Of a stretch of 64,000 nucleotides of DNA, positions 1 to 11,572 are shown piece by piece (positions within the stretch are counted from its first letter, which is position 1; every line of letters begins with the position of its first letter). The DNA is from Linyphia triangularis (lineage: Eukaryota > Arthropoda > Arachnida > Araneae > Linyphiidae). Made by a program: the position numbers and the translations under genes. The notes under the pieces are model-generated. The model was not told the DNA's origin and did not search any database. It was given only the letters and a program-made list of their open reading frames with translations. The stretch lies in contig OZ021725.1 in NCBI GenBank assembly GCA_963978545.1, positions 11,795,197-11,859,196 on the forward strand, given 5' to 3'.

Positions 1-764
1 AAATCTGAAAGTTAAAAAAATAAGGACCACATATATGCCGTAGTCCCTTATTACAAATTTTTCTGTTACACTTTCTCGGCCATTTTGTTATGATTTAATT
101 GCAAAATCTGAAATATGATAAGAAAAGCTATTTGATATGCATACAACTGGTACCATTACAATCATTTGAAAACTTACGTCTTCTTCAATTTTCCACTTAT
201 TTTGACTCTATCCTTACAAGAACCAAATTGAGACACTAACTCTTATAGCACTATAAGACAATAAAAAAAAAACCTCCATTCGCTAATTAGATATAAAGTC
301 ACAGAAATTTACGAATTGAGATAGAGCATGTAAAATATGTTATGTTTCAATTCTTCGTCTTTCTGAAAAAGGTAAAGAAGTCCAACAAAGAGGCAAATGA
401 GTTGAACTGCCGACCGCTGAACTTTTTTAATTGGAAGGTCTTTGTAAAGAAACTTATTTTTATAATCTAAAACTTTGTCCGAACCCTGAACAAATAAGTA
501 CAGAAAGCTAAGACGAACTTTTAAGATTGCTACTCTTTGTCCTATGTTATGTGCGTCAAGCAGAGAATCGAGTCGCTCCTTTCTTTTTGTATTGAAAAGT
601 AAACACAGTCCTGGAGCGATCGCAGAAAAGGGACCGTACACACAAGTGCATCTCAACGTGACCAGGGTTCTAATGAGGTTAAATGGAGCGTATCGAAAAA
701 TCCTCCCCAACTACATCATTAACGATCGTCTCAACCCAGAACTTCTTCCCTCGGATACAGAACC
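1..764. other. No recognisable gene; left flank of zinc-finger locus copy A
   Basis: This stretch is AT-rich at its left edge and more balanced between about 540 and 760. Short frames are open on both strands across 309-822, but neither resembles a family I know, and the plus-strand one runs on into sequence shared with copy B at 25.7 kb, where the frame is not conserved. I see no splice signals that would make it an exon with any confidence. It is best left as unannotated flank. Confidence 0.5.
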
Positions 765-1331
765 CAATCAACCCTATCAAATTCTTTTCTTTTTTGCGAA
801 AGAAAGCATAGTAAAAGTCTGACGTAAAACGCTTAATCAAAGTCCTTTTACGAAGGAAATTGCCCTCCGTACTAATTGACTAGCACTCGGAAAATTTAAA
901 ATGGCCCCCTACAATCCATCGACTACTGACGCTCCTCATATCGGCATTCATTCAATCATTTCAGTTCCTGGTGTGTACGTTGCGCGTTTGAACATGAATG
1001 CGCATGCGTGACAGGCGATTTCAATAGGGGTGACCCACATACTGCATACTGTTGAGGGATAAAAACGAAAGTTTTGCGAATTCGTGTGGAAAGGCATTTT
1101 TTCGGAAAAAAGAAAAAAAGGCGCTATTTTCAATAGAAAAAGGCAAGATGGTTTTTTTTTCTTAAGAAAAAGGGCAGGTAGGTAGCTCCGCCCCCCGAAA
1201 ATCACTTAGGATGAACTGTGGAGTATTGTAGTAAGTAATAAAAACTGATAAAATAATTGGAAATTAAAAAAAAAAAAACTCAAATTATTTAAAAAAAATT
1301 ATATACATAGTGCGTGACTCGAAAGACAGTG

Positions 1332-1730
1332 GTAAGGTGTTTTGTGTTTTTCCAAATATTTTGTCATTGATTGTGTATACAAGTCGCATTTAAAAATTGA
1401 AAGTAAAAAATAAAATTACGAAAGGGGATTTTAATTTTTTGTGCCAAAAAAAGTTAATGTTAATTTCTTCAGTAGTTTTTTTTAGGATGGATTGATTGTT
1501 TTTAAAAGTAGTGGGATGGATTTCAATTGTTTTAGAAGTGGGAAGACACATGTGTATTTTTTTGAAAAGCGGGGCGTGCGTCACTCTGCATCTATCCACT
1601 CTTGTAGCACTGATTTTATGATCTCAATGAACTTCTTACTAGACCAAGTATATTGTTGTATTTCATAAACTTGATCATGTATAAAAATATTGCACAAATT
1701 ATTACTATTATTATTATTTTTTAATTACAG
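1332..1730 (+). other. Putative intron upstream of zinc-finger copy A
   Basis: A donor-like CAGTG|GTAAGG at 1331/1332 and a strong acceptor (T-rich tract then TTAATTACAG) ending at 1730 are both present. The same pair occurs in copy B (donor GTAAGT at 26308, acceptor ending at 28635), and it is the interval in which copy B tolerates a 1.95-kb transposon. The sequence after the acceptor holds only a short frame starting at 1740 that soon stops, so the exon may be 5' untranslated. This is inference from conserved splice-like motifs; transcript data are absent. Confidence 0.35.
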
Positions 1731-1986
1731 GAAAAGAAAATGCAAATCGTGTCTTATGAAGTTGTGTTCCTTCATAATTATTATGTACTTACTAAAAATT
1801 AGCAATGTTAAATTGGTTGTTGGCAAAAGAAACAAATAAACATACCTACAAATATATAATTCTGAAATCATTTAATCATAATGTGGAAACAAATTCATTG
1901 GAATGTAAGAGTATGTTCTTCTAAAGGAAGGCTTATTAAATATACACATGGGAAGAAGCCCTAATATTTGTGACAAAGTATAATAA

Positions 1987-3290
1987 GGCAAGAAAAGTCT
2001 CAGATTGCATCTCCTCACTCTCACTGGAGAAAAGCCACATTCTTGCAAGATGTGTGACAAATCATTTTCACAAAAGGGTCATCTCAGAAATCATTTCCTC
2101 ACTCACACTGGAGAAAAGCCACATTCTTGGGAGTTGTGTGCCAAATCATTTTCAAGAAAGGGACACCTTAGAAGTCACCTCCTCACTCACACTGGAGAAA
2201 AGCCACATTCTTGTGAGATGTGTGACAAATCATTTTCACAAAAGGGTCATCTCAGAAATCACTTCCTCACTCACACTGGAGAAAAGCCACATTCTTGTGA
2301 GTTGTGTGCCAAATCATTTTCAAGAAAGGGAGACCTTGCAAGTCACCTCCTTACTCACACTGGAGAAAAGCCACATTCTTGTGAGTTGTGTGCCAAATCA
2401 TTTTCACAAAAGGGTGATCTCAGAAAGCACCTCTTCACTCACAATGGAGAAAAGCCATATTCTTGTGAGTTGTGTGCCAAATCATTTTCACAAAAGGATG
2501 ATCTCAGAAAGCACTTCCTTACTCACACTGGAGAAAAGCCACATGCTTGTGAGATGTGTGCCAAATGATTTTCACAAAAGGGTACCCTCAGAAAGCACTT
2601 CCTCACTCACACTGGAGAAAAGCCACATTCTTGTGAGTGTTGTGCCAAATCATTTTCACAAAAGGGTGATCTCAGAAAGCACCTCTTCACTCACACTGGA
2701 GAAAAGCCACATTCTTGTGAGTTGTGTGCCAAATCATTTTCAAGAAAGGGACACCTTAGAAGTCACCTCCTCACTCACACTGGAGAAAAGCCACATTCTT
2801 GTGAGATGTGTGACAAATCATTTTCACAAAAGGGAGACCTTAGAAGTCACCTCCTCTCTCACACTGGAGAAAAGCCCCATTTTGTGAGTTCTGTGCCAAA
2901 TCATTTTCACATAAGGGAAGCCTCAAAAGACATCTTCTCACTCACACTGGAGAAAAGCCACATTCTTGTGATATGGGTGCTAAATCATTTTTGTTAAAGT
3001 GTGATCTCAGATTGCACCTCCTCACACACACTGGAGAAAAGCCTCATTCTTGTCAGATGTGAGCCAAATCATTTTCATATAAGGTAGAACTCAAAAAGCA
3101 CCTTCTTACTCACACTGGGAAAAAGCCACATTCTTGTGAAATGTGTGCTAAATCGTTTTTGCTAATTAGTGATCTCAGATGACACATCCTCACTCACATT
3201 GGAGAAAAGCCACATTCTTGTAAGATGTGTACCAAATCATTTTCAACAAAGGGAAACCTCAGAATGCACCTCCTCGCCTACACTGGATAA
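1987..3290 (+). pseudogene. C2H2 zinc-finger array, copy A, disrupted
   Basis: About 15 tandem 84-bp units encode C-x2-C-x12-H-x3-H fingers joined by TGEKP-type linkers, as in poly-zinc-finger DNA-binding proteins that act in the nucleus. The array is broken many times. One finger near 2130 has Trp in place of its first Cys. There is a TGA at 2566-2568, a one-base deletion near 2880 that shifts the frame, a Cys-to-Gly change near 2976, and further in-frame stops near 3067 and 3179. The last finger (STKGNLRMHLLAY) is also the last decayed finger of copy B, which shows that the two arrays are homologous from end to end. Upstream of 1987 a more decayed finger-like sequence can still be traced back to about 1945. 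The longest open pieces are 2005-2568 and 2722-2880. It is most likely a dead paralogue of copy B. Confidence 0.88.
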
Positions 3291-4146
3291 ATGTCGATTT
3301 TGTGAATGTAATTTTCTCTGTATGAAATTTTTATAATTTATGTCAATTAACTAAAAATTGAGAATTGTTAAACTCTCAGATAGATGGAGACAAACCGATT
3401 GTAAAAAAATGTATCCATTATTTTTCTAATTAATTACACTCGCTTCTAAAATTTAAGCTCGGAGCGGTAAAATGCAAAAAAATTGACAAGTACTGCTTTG
3501 ATTGACACGAATGCTGCAAGTAAGTTGCTCTTTGTTTACTGATGAAACAAAAAAAGAATTACACACACAGATAAAAAAAAATATGGAATTTTTATCAATT
3601 ATAAGATGATGTCTTATTTGCGTTATTTTAACAAATTGATATTTAAATTCAAAACAAACAACAAATACTGACCTTAACCCGGTTCACCGCTAAAACTCGA
3701 AATCCTAAAAAATCATGGTCAGTATTTATAACATTTGTTATTTTAGGGTCATATATAACATATTTAAAGAAAAAGTTGGAATATTTTAATTACATTTAGA
3801 GAAAATGACTGTTGCGTTGGCGCAACATCAGCATAAAGCCGAGTTAAAATCGGTGGTTTTCAAGAATTTCGTATTCCGTTATTTTTGAATACTCAACGAC
3901 TGTAATTAACCGTAGGCTATATTTTAAAGCTTTTTTTTTTTCAAGAATATAAACTTTTGGTACTCTATAAGTTCATATATTTCTTTAATATGTCTTATTT
4001 TGTATGAAAATATTGACTACATTTTTGGTGTAAAGCCACTTCACAACCATTAAAGCTATATATAGTTAATTGTGACAATATTTACTACGAAGTCTTTTAT
4101 TGGCAATTGATCGTATAAGAAAATGTCGTTTTTGATTTCCAAAGAA

Positions 4147-4290
4147 CAGGGTTCGTACGGTCCTTGAAAGTCCTTAAGAACTCCTTATTTTTACTTTATG
4201 TCTCCAAAGGCCCTTGAAAAGTACTTGAAAACTCCTTATTTTTAACCTGAAGGTCCTTGGAAGTTTTGAAGTTTGGCTCTTGAAAATAAC
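4147..4290 (+). mobile_element. hAT-like element terminus (CAGGGTTC family), fragment
   Basis: It begins CAGGGTTCGTACGGTCCTTG and continues with repeated TCCTTAAGAACTCCTTATTT-type segments. The same start is seen at 26606, 38551 and 41377, so this is one end of a dispersed family. CAGGG termini are typical of hAT transposons. No matching right end was found here, so it is a fragment with an uncertain right limit. Confidence 0.6.
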
Positions 4291-5203
4291 GGACATTTAT
4301 TATTCCTTTTATTTTTCTCTGTGTGTGTATTTCAGAAACTTCCATAGAAATAAATCCTGATCTCGTAAATAAAAAACTACATATTTTATTTATCTTTATT
4401 TTCTCTTTCTGTAGTATTTATCGTAAGTATTTACAATAAATAATGTAATTCTGAATTGTAAGAATCATCATAATAATAAATTATTCATGATGAAATGAAG
4501 CATCTATAAAAATGATTTTCCTGGGAAAAGTTTATTTTGAATATTAAAATGTATGAGCCCACTGAGCTACAATTCTGAACTTGAGTAACGACTCACTATC
4601 ACTTAATAAGCGACCAAACGAGCTTCCGCGGAAGCATACAAAAGCGCATTTCAGACAGCCCAATAGGCAAAACATGTCTTTTCTCCCTGTTGCCCAGCGC
4701 GTTATAGTAAATTATTCTGCGGTTTTCCGTTTTTCAAGCTATGCAACTAAATTTATTATTAATTTTTTTAAATTATAATTTCTTGTTAAGCATTTAATTG
4801 CAGAAACAGATGGGGAAAATTGATAGAGGATTCAATTTTATATCTTTAAGTTTAAGCACATTAGTACGAGTTTTAGTTTTTTTTTTTAGTGAATTGATGA
4901 AATAATCATTCATTGTTTCAAACCGATTTATTGTTCAGATACTTTTAATGACTAGTTAAATACATGAATGCTTCTTTTATGCATACGTTTACTACTTTTT
5001 TTCGGTAAATCGAATCCTAAGATTATTATAATTAGGAAACCGTATTCTGCTTTTTAGATATGAATAATTTCACCAAAAATCAAAACATATGTTGTAATAT
5101 TCGGAACCGAACATATGATTAGCTTTTATGTTCAACTATTTTGGAATTTCACTTGTATATATAATTGAGCAACCACACAGGAATGTACTGACTGTATAAA
5201 ACT

Positions 5204-5422
5204 ATGATTCTACGAGCCAAGCTCATGATGTTGAAGGAAAACTGCCAAACTACTATAAATATCAATTTTAAATTAAGAATTATAATAAATGAATTTCTTT
5301 TAACTGAAAAAATTAAATTTTATTATCGAAATGAAAACGAAGTGTGTTGTGAAGATCTTCACGAGTCACAGATGACGAAGCAAATAATAGATCGGTATCT
5401 TAGATTGCGTTTAAAACATTAA
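5204..5422 (+). other. Small open frame, 72 codons, unidentified
   Basis: A 72-codon frame with the conventional start ATG at 5204. Its C-terminal third is less AT-biased than its surroundings and reads as a charged helix (EDLHESQMTKQ... then RYLRLRLKH). A short charged tail of that sort is found at the end of some P-element/THAP9-like transposases, but the resemblance is slight and rests on memory. There is no supporting upstream domain, and codon use is dominated by AT. It may be a transposase tail or chance. Confidence 0.15.
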
Positions 5423-6601
5423 TGGTAAAAAAAAAAAAAATTAACTTTAAAGGTTATACATAAAAATAGTCTAACTAAAAGACAGCAGTTAACCTATTAT
5501 CTCTGATATAGTTGCTTTTCAATTAGACCACATGAAATGTAAATATTTCAGATATGACACATTGTAGGAATAATCGGGATTTCGAAGAAATGCTTGTGTG
5601 AAGTTCTGAACTTTTAGTTTTATTTAATTATTGTGAGAATTAAATATACACAATTTCAAAAGCAAGTCTTCCAAACTAGCTATTTTCAAACTTCTCTAGG
5701 TAAAAGAATTATAAAAACACTATGTTTGAATTGTAATTGCTATCCGTTTTAGAGTTTAAAATATTTTGTACAATGAGTGGGAAAACGTTTAATGTCTTAC
5801 AGCATACATACTACAGTAGTAATACAATAACGTTTTTCTCTTATTTAAATTGCCTCATTATTCCAAGGCGCTTTTATATATAATATACTTAATAACATTA
5901 TTTAAATAGGTACTTACGAAGACATATCAGTGACTTTACTCTTAATTTACAATGCTACACGTTTCTTATTAAAAATTATTCATTTAAATTAAAAGAACTA
6001 AATATAAACGTTTGAGCTTGAAATGTCATAAATATTGAAAAATACTTCAACCCTGGTTCCCCGTCACGGTGATTAAGATGCGAAGAAAAATTTCCCCTCC
6101 TTTTGCCTATTTGCGCACTCACACTTCGGAATGGGGTGTGATGCGGTCGGCTCGCGGAGTCCGCACTCCAGTCTTAGTTCTTTAGCTCAGTGTATGAGCC
6201 TTCTGCCCTTGTAAAGGATTTCTTGGCTGGTAAGTGAAGGTCACCGTTGTCAACTTAGATTCGTTGAAAAACTTTTTTCTGGTTGCAATCGCATTCAGAG
6301 TATAAATAGAGCTTTGTGAAACTATGAATACTGGAACCTAAAAATGGCAAAAATATAGACTAATAATTCAAAATATTTATGTAACATTAAACAGTTACAT
6401 GATTCCAATGTGGTTGTTCGGACAATACGAATTATAAAAGGTGAAGCGTTAAAACAAGTGCATTAGGATCTTTTTCTGTAAGTACTCACTGATTTTGTAT
6501 TTTTTAGTCTATTTATAATTTTTTGCTCTACTAACCATATCGGGACTCTTGTTGCCAGATTCATTCAAATTTACAACTTTTAATTTATTTTGAAATCCTT
6601 T

Positions 6602-6800
6602 ATGTTAGCTTCAATTTTGTGGGTTTGTCGATGGAGGGAAAATCTGCGGAGGCCTAATCAACCCCCTTGCCGTCATCCAATCGGGCTGAAACTTAGCTGA
6701 TCGATGACGATGCATTCTATCAAATTTTGAGGCTGTAACTGTCACTAAAAAGTCGCTTTTACGGAATACTAATAAACTAACTTGCCGTCATCTAATCGCA
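6602..6800 (-). repeat. Dispersed repeat, inverted relative to 24000-24185
   Basis: The segment containing CTTGCCGTCATCCAATCGGG, and a second TTGCCGTCATCTAATCGCAT about 120 bases on, reappears on the opposite strand at 24000-24185. There it lies upstream of a Helitron-like 3' terminus, so this copy is probably an internal piece of the same family. No terminus is visible beside it. Confidence 0.6.
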
Positions 6801-7700
6801 TTAAAAAAAAAACAGACTGACAGTTGAAACTCTTCCCTGTTGACAATTTTTTTTTTAACAAATAAATAATAAAATTACTTTAATCATAATAAATAAATGA
6901 TATTTGGATACGAGAGCATAAATGCATGCTCATTTTTAATAAATAAATTTTGAAACGTAGTTAGCCGCACACTTTGCTGATGGAAGTGCTTTTGAAATTT
7001 AAAATTGGATACAAATACCAAGCACACGCTGTTTACAGAATCGACGCCTGTGTTAACGAATATAAAAATTGGCAATGCATATAGAGGATTTATAATTCAA
7101 ACTTTGTTTTCATTGGTTATATTATTGCTATCTTATTTAAACTTCAAATAGGGTTTGAAAACTGAATTGGAGAAATAAGGTGTCTGTTCCTGTCATAACT
7201 AATGTGGACAGAAGCCATTTGATCGTATTGGTATTGCTGCTTTTGACGTAAAATTACACTAAACTCTACATTTATTGGTTTAGTATTCTCTTAACGTTGA
7301 TGAAACTTAGTATAAGAATTAGTTGTCAGCAAAATCCTTTATTTTTTTTTTATCAAGGTGTTATTTAATGGTTTATTTGTGAAATAATCGTTGATAAACT
7401 AACCTGCATCCAAATATTCATGGCGCTTAAAGAGTTGATATGGGCGGGGAAGGTTGTATGATCGGTGAGTTTGACAAGTCAAATGCACAGGGGAATGATT
7501 GAAAACTAACGATTTCACCCGAAGTTTCTACCTTGATAGCAAGCTAGAAAGTTGTCTCACATTAACGATGCTTAATGCTACTTGGTTCTACAAATTTTTG
7601 ATAGAAACGATATTTTTCAACATTTCAGGTGACGAGAATACACCCATTTCATGGTATAGTAACTCTATCGAACTATATAGCGTATCCAAATCGTATTTCG
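6801..7700. other. No gene seen
   Basis: AT-rich sequence with only short frames in all directions. Nothing here matches other repeats that I could find in the window. Confidence 0.5.
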
Positions 7701-7704
7701 CCCA

Positions 7705-7868
7705 CCTGAGGGCTATTTGGTTAGCGCTCTGACCTCGCATGCCAAAAGTGCCGGATTCGATTCCTGGTTTAGACGCGTATTGCGGAATCCACTTAAGTTG
7801 TAGATCCGTCTTAATAAACCGTTATTGTGCACAAAAATGTCGTTGGACGTACAAACCAACCAAACCAT
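7705..7868 (+). mobile_element. tRNA-derived SINE, family B
   Basis: A tRNA-like head carries an A-box-like TTTGGTTAGCGCTCTG and a B box GGATTCGATTCC. A tail with GTTGTAGATCC..., TAATAAACCGTTATTGTG follows, ending in ACAAACCAACCAAACC. The same architecture occurs at 16464-16640. The flanks share CGTATTTCGCCCAC on the left and CATATTTCCCAC on the right, a plausible degraded target-site duplication. SINEs of this kind are copied by LINE machinery. It has no coding capacity. Confidence 0.75.
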
Positions 7869-8285
7869 ATTTCCCACATTTCAATTGCAAAATAAGATTC
7901 GTGACGATCTTGTTTTATCCAATGGTTATGAAGGGTATTAATTTCAAGCGTACAAGCTAACCATACACTATTGCAAATTTTTGGAATTTGTGGATAAGCT
8001 GCCCATTTGATGGTTTCGCATGCCAAAAGAGTTAATGTTTATCCATCACGCCCTCCACGGTTCATAGTATATTTGTTTGTTCTTGTAACGCATTATCTTT
8101 CTGCAAGATTGGGAAATATATTTGTATTTAGTAATTTATTTGTGATTGTTTTCAATGCTTGATGATTCCTCGTGGCGGGAAAATCCTCGACATTGTGATT
8201 TTGGCGCAGCTTTTACAGACCTTTAGAATAAAAGATCGCCTCAAAGTACTTGACATGGAATTTAATTTTGAATCTCTTGCAATTG
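7869..8285. other. No gene seen
   Basis: AT-rich spacer between a SINE and a hAT-like element; only short frames. Confidence 0.5.
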
Positions 8286-10160
8286 CAGTGCTGCCACTGG
8301 CGACTAAAAAGGCTACTAAAGCGACTATTTTAGTGACCAGGCGACTATGGCTACTATTTTAGTGAAGAAAGGGTCCAAAGCGACTATTTTAAGCAAAACC
8401 TTCAACTATTTTTGGGCTAAGGCTACTATTTTTGTAAAAAAAAAGTTGATACTGCCTGATCGTAGGCAGAAAAAAAATCGGCACTAAGGTACTAACGCAG
8501 TTTTGTAAAAATAGCGATATTTTTATGAAGGGGGGGGGGTTGGTGAACTGTACCGAAATAGGTGTTAATTTTAGTTCATGTTCGGGGATCGAGTGGTAAC
8601 CTCGTTAGTCCGACGACAATATCTCCCTGGTAATCGCCCATGCTCAATTATTATTTTCGCCTAACTGTTAGGTTCCAATGTTTTGTCTTTCGCATTGCAG
8701 GGTGCAACAACATACACTATTATACTCTCAAATATCAAATTATTTTGCCTTCATTTACTTTACTTGAGAAGAATGAATTAGTGAAATTTACCTTGAACAC
8801 CGAAGGAAAATGCCATCAGTACGGACAGTTTACTTAACAATACCAATTGAAATGTACATTTAGCAATCGAGGGTTGCCACGTAACAAATGGAGCATTACT
8901 TTTGCGCAACTTAAATGGCTTGATTATGTCATCGTAAATCATCTTTCTTCTCTTGTTAAAAAAGTCGCCTAACTTTGTCAAGGTCATTGTATTAATGTTT
9001 AAGTACACAAAAAACTTGCTATTTTCCTAAATCATTCAAAGGAGCTAAGTGTGCGACATTTTGGGACTACACATCACTAAATGTAAGCAATGCTCCGAAG
9101 TGAAAGTTACTTATTGTGTGTGAAAGGGAAACAAGACATGTGAAAAGCAAGCTTTTGTTTCTTGATATACAGATAAGTCCAAACTAAAAATCACACATGG
9201 TATAGTCTGTGGATGTGCTGATCTCAGTTTTTTTGGTCAAAGTTTCCTGAGATCGATGCAAATCCGCATTAAAATTTCAAGGGGGTCTAATGTTTGTCTC
9301 TATCATCAATAGTTAGTATGTGATTGTTAATTTCGTTGAGTATTACGCCGATGTAATTGCCGCTAGCTATTGCCGGTGTTTGGGCTTGTATACTGGGCGA
9401 TTAGCGAGATTTATGTTTTTGTGACGGTTAATTTCGGCTCGTATTGTGCTGATGTCATTGCGAGATTTACTCCATTATGATGGACACTATCGCTAATATT
9501 TACATTCTTGTGATGATAATTTTCACCAAGTATTACATTGATGTAATTGACTCTATTGCTGAGATTTGAGTCGGTATGAAAGGCACCATCACCTATATTT
9601 ACATTGGAGTGATAGTCATATTTACCCAAGATTAAGCTGATTTGGCGATTTAATAGCTGTATTTTCGATATTTGCGCTGCCGTTTTGGCGCTGATGTTAT
9701 CACTGATTTGCATTCTTGTAATGTGTGTTTTCGCCAAGGCTTCCGTTGGTGTTATAAGACATTATGTCCATGATTTGTGTTGGTGTGAGGATTGATTTCA
9801 CTGTGTAGTTCACTCGATGCAGAATGACTAAAATTTCAATATTATAGCTAAATTTATAACTACTAATAACTTAAATTTTGAAGCAATTTATTTAATTGCT
9901 TTGAATGTAGCTTTAAAAAACTAGAAAATTGGGTTTAATTAAATTCGCCCATCATTTTCGATATAGTATAATTTTTTTAATATTTTGAAAGAAGAAATCG
10001 TTGTTAAGTTATGAAAAGCGAGGCTACTATTTTTGATATCTGAGACTACTATATTGGCTACTATTTTCAACGTCTAAGACTACTATTTTGGCTACTATTT
10101 TTAACATTTGAGGCTACTAAAGCAACTAATTTTCAAGGCCTATAGTCAGTGGCAGTCCTG
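8286..10160. mobile_element. hAT-like non-autonomous element (CAGGGCTGCCAC family), copy 1
   Basis: The left end is CAGTGCTGCCACTGGCGACT and the right end is the inverted form, AGTCAGTGGCAGTCCTG. Just inside both ends lie many copies of a GGCTACTATTTT-type motif. The second copy at 19781-22668 has the same termini and subterminal motifs, which fixes the boundaries. CAGGG-type termini suggest the hAT superfamily, although no clear 8-bp target duplication survives (TGCAATTG left, TTATTTGA right). No transposase can be read. It carries about 0.9 kb that copy 2 lacks, including a degenerate 100-bp repeat at 9320-9820. Confidence 0.75.
9320..9820. repeat. Degenerate minisatellite, period near 100 bp, inside hAT-like copy 1
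   Basis: Five units start with a GTGATNGTTAATTTCG-like sequence at about 9320, 9421, 9510, 9609 and 9718 (spacings 101, 89, 99 and 109). Each continues with variants of CCGAGTATTACGCTGATGT and then ATATTTACATTCTT. A 108-codon frame on the minus strand (9411-9737) is open because the units lack stops in that frame; its peptide repeats (YHHKNVNISD and similar) follow the DNA period. I take it as a by-product of the repeat and not as a gene. Confidence 0.65.
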
Positions 10161-10379
10161 TTATTTGAAATATGTTGTTTAACAGCAACAAGACGAATGT
10201 CAGCCATGTTGTTTTGCCAGCCCAACCGCGCAATGCATGATGGGATCAATACATTTCACCGGAATTTTGGTGCAACTCATTTATCGAGAAAGTAGCTCGA
10301 ATTGAATTGAAACACTTTTCTGGTAAAATCTCTCAGCTTCGCTAGATTAAACCAGAAAAGTGGTGAAAGGTTGAACTAT

Positions 10380-10525
10380 TATTTTTTACAGTGTAGCTTG
10401 TTATGAAAACATTGTTTTATAGTTTTTGTAAAAAAATAATATTTAACATCGTGATGTATCGTGACATCGCGATGTTTGCTTCCCGATATATCGCGATGCA
10501 GAAATGTTAACATCGCCCAAGCCTA
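10380..10525. mobile_element. hAT-like terminus (GGGCGATG family), fragment
   Basis: The sequence ends in CGATGCAGAAATGTTAACAT then CGCCCAAGCCTA, with several GCGATG/CATCGCGATG palindromic motifs. A close match lies at 40590-40718. In reverse it begins TAGGCTTGGGCGATGTTAAC, which looks like a hAT-type terminus. The opposite end is not found. It abuts the tRNA-Leu-like primer site of the LTR element that follows, so one element interrupted the other here. Confidence 0.5.
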
Positions 10526-10539
10526 CTTCTGACACCAGT

Positions 10540-11566
10540 TGTTGCCTTGTAGGGTTCGAAAGATTTGAAGCCAAAGCAGATCAAAACTTGCAGAAATTTA
10601 TTCCAATATTACTCTTCACAGATTCTCTTACAACTCCAGAACTTCTCGTTCTAGTAGACAGAATACAGCTCTTTTCACAATAATAGAGCACAAAACAGCA
10701 GTTAAAAACTTGACAACACAACTGCTCAATCGCCGCAAAAGGCAATGCAATACAGTGCGAAATAAGACAAAATCACAATTCCATTTTATTTTTACCAGCA
10801 AATTCTAGCCCAAATTTAATATAGCGTATGAATCAACTTTCATTTTCAACTATTTTTTCTTTGAAAATAACGTAATAATGAAGTTAAGGACCCTAATTCA
10901 AAATAAAAATAATATTTAATTTATATTAAAAATCTGCTTTCCTCTGTGGTATTTGTACTTGCAAACTCTTTCTGTTACTTATCACTGATTCGTACAGGAT
11001 TTAGAAAGTGAGAATAATTTCAAAACAGCTCTATTTTATGTAACTAACACAAACTCAGTAATTCCAGTCAGCTAACAACAACTAACTCAGTGACTCAGAA
11101 TCACAACTAGCTCAGTGATTCAAAATCAACTAACAACTAACTCAGTCAACTACTTCAGTGACTCAAAATCCAAGAACTAACTAACCCTACTCACGGCCGT
11201 CCTTATATAGGAGTGGTGAATCTTCACGAACCTTCCAGAGAGAGAAATTTGGAGAACTTTCCAGATCGTAGTCGAAAAATCCTTTACATGGGATACATGT
11301 ACCGAAAATGTCGCAAAACCGTCGCCAACTTGACTCTATCTCGCCAAATTGGCGAGATTCCCATTACCATAATGTTAAATAATTCCTCTTGAAACTCGCT
11401 TCCCAGAGTTACCTCTGTAAAACCCGCTATCAAGCATTGAGAGGCTCATTGCAGGGAAACAAACTAAGACGAACTATTGCACTGCCTTATGCAAAATGTA
11501 CATAAATTTTCCTATTTACAAAATTAACACTACGAAATATTTACAAATATACAAAAATTCGTAACA
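10540..11566 (-). mobile_element. LTR of a degraded gypsy-like retrotransposon
   Basis: Read on the minus strand it begins TGTTACGAATTTTTG and ends GGCAACA, giving TG...CA termini about 1027 bp apart. Directly beyond the end, after two bases, is TGGTGTCAGAAG (plus 10526-10537), the same tRNA-Leu-like primer binding site that the intact gypsy element at 46-52 kb uses. That makes this a 5' LTR whose internal region has been lost. A minus-strand TATA-like CCTATATAAGG lies at about 11202-11212. The LTR is not the same as the 466-bp LTR downstream, so it belongs to a different family with the same primer. Confidence 0.65.
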
Positions 11567-11572
11567 GCATTA

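Larger units (their letters stand above)
765..3690 (+). repeat. Segmental duplication, copy A (zinc-finger locus)
   Basis: The block from about 765 matches the block from about 25708 in the same orientation and order: upstream region, putative splice donor and acceptor, zinc-finger array and 3' flank. The match begins near the shared AATCAACCCT and ends near 3673, where copy B is interrupted by a Tc1 element. Copy A lacks the roughly 1.95-kb transposon found in the copy B intron, so it preserves the empty site (around 1640-1650). Sequence is alignable by eye throughout, with many point differences, so the duplication is not very recent. The array is shorter here (about 15 fingers against 21 plus a decayed tail). 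Confidence 0.9.
3691..6600. other. AT-rich stretch without a supported gene
   Basis: Apart from a hAT-like fragment starting at 4147 and a small frame at 5204-5422, I see no gene. A GC-richer patch at about 6055-6250 stands out from the surrounding AT-rich DNA and contains a TAGCTCAGTG string like a tRNA A box, but no matching B box or cloverleaf, so I do not call a tRNA. Confidence 0.5.

Noticed and set aside
309..822. A gene on either strand upstream of copy A
   Set aside because: Frames have no recognisable domain and are not conserved where copy B provides a comparison.
6055..6250. A tRNA gene in the GC-richer patch
   Set aside because: Only an A-box-like string is visible; no B box at proper distance and no cloverleaf could be drawn.
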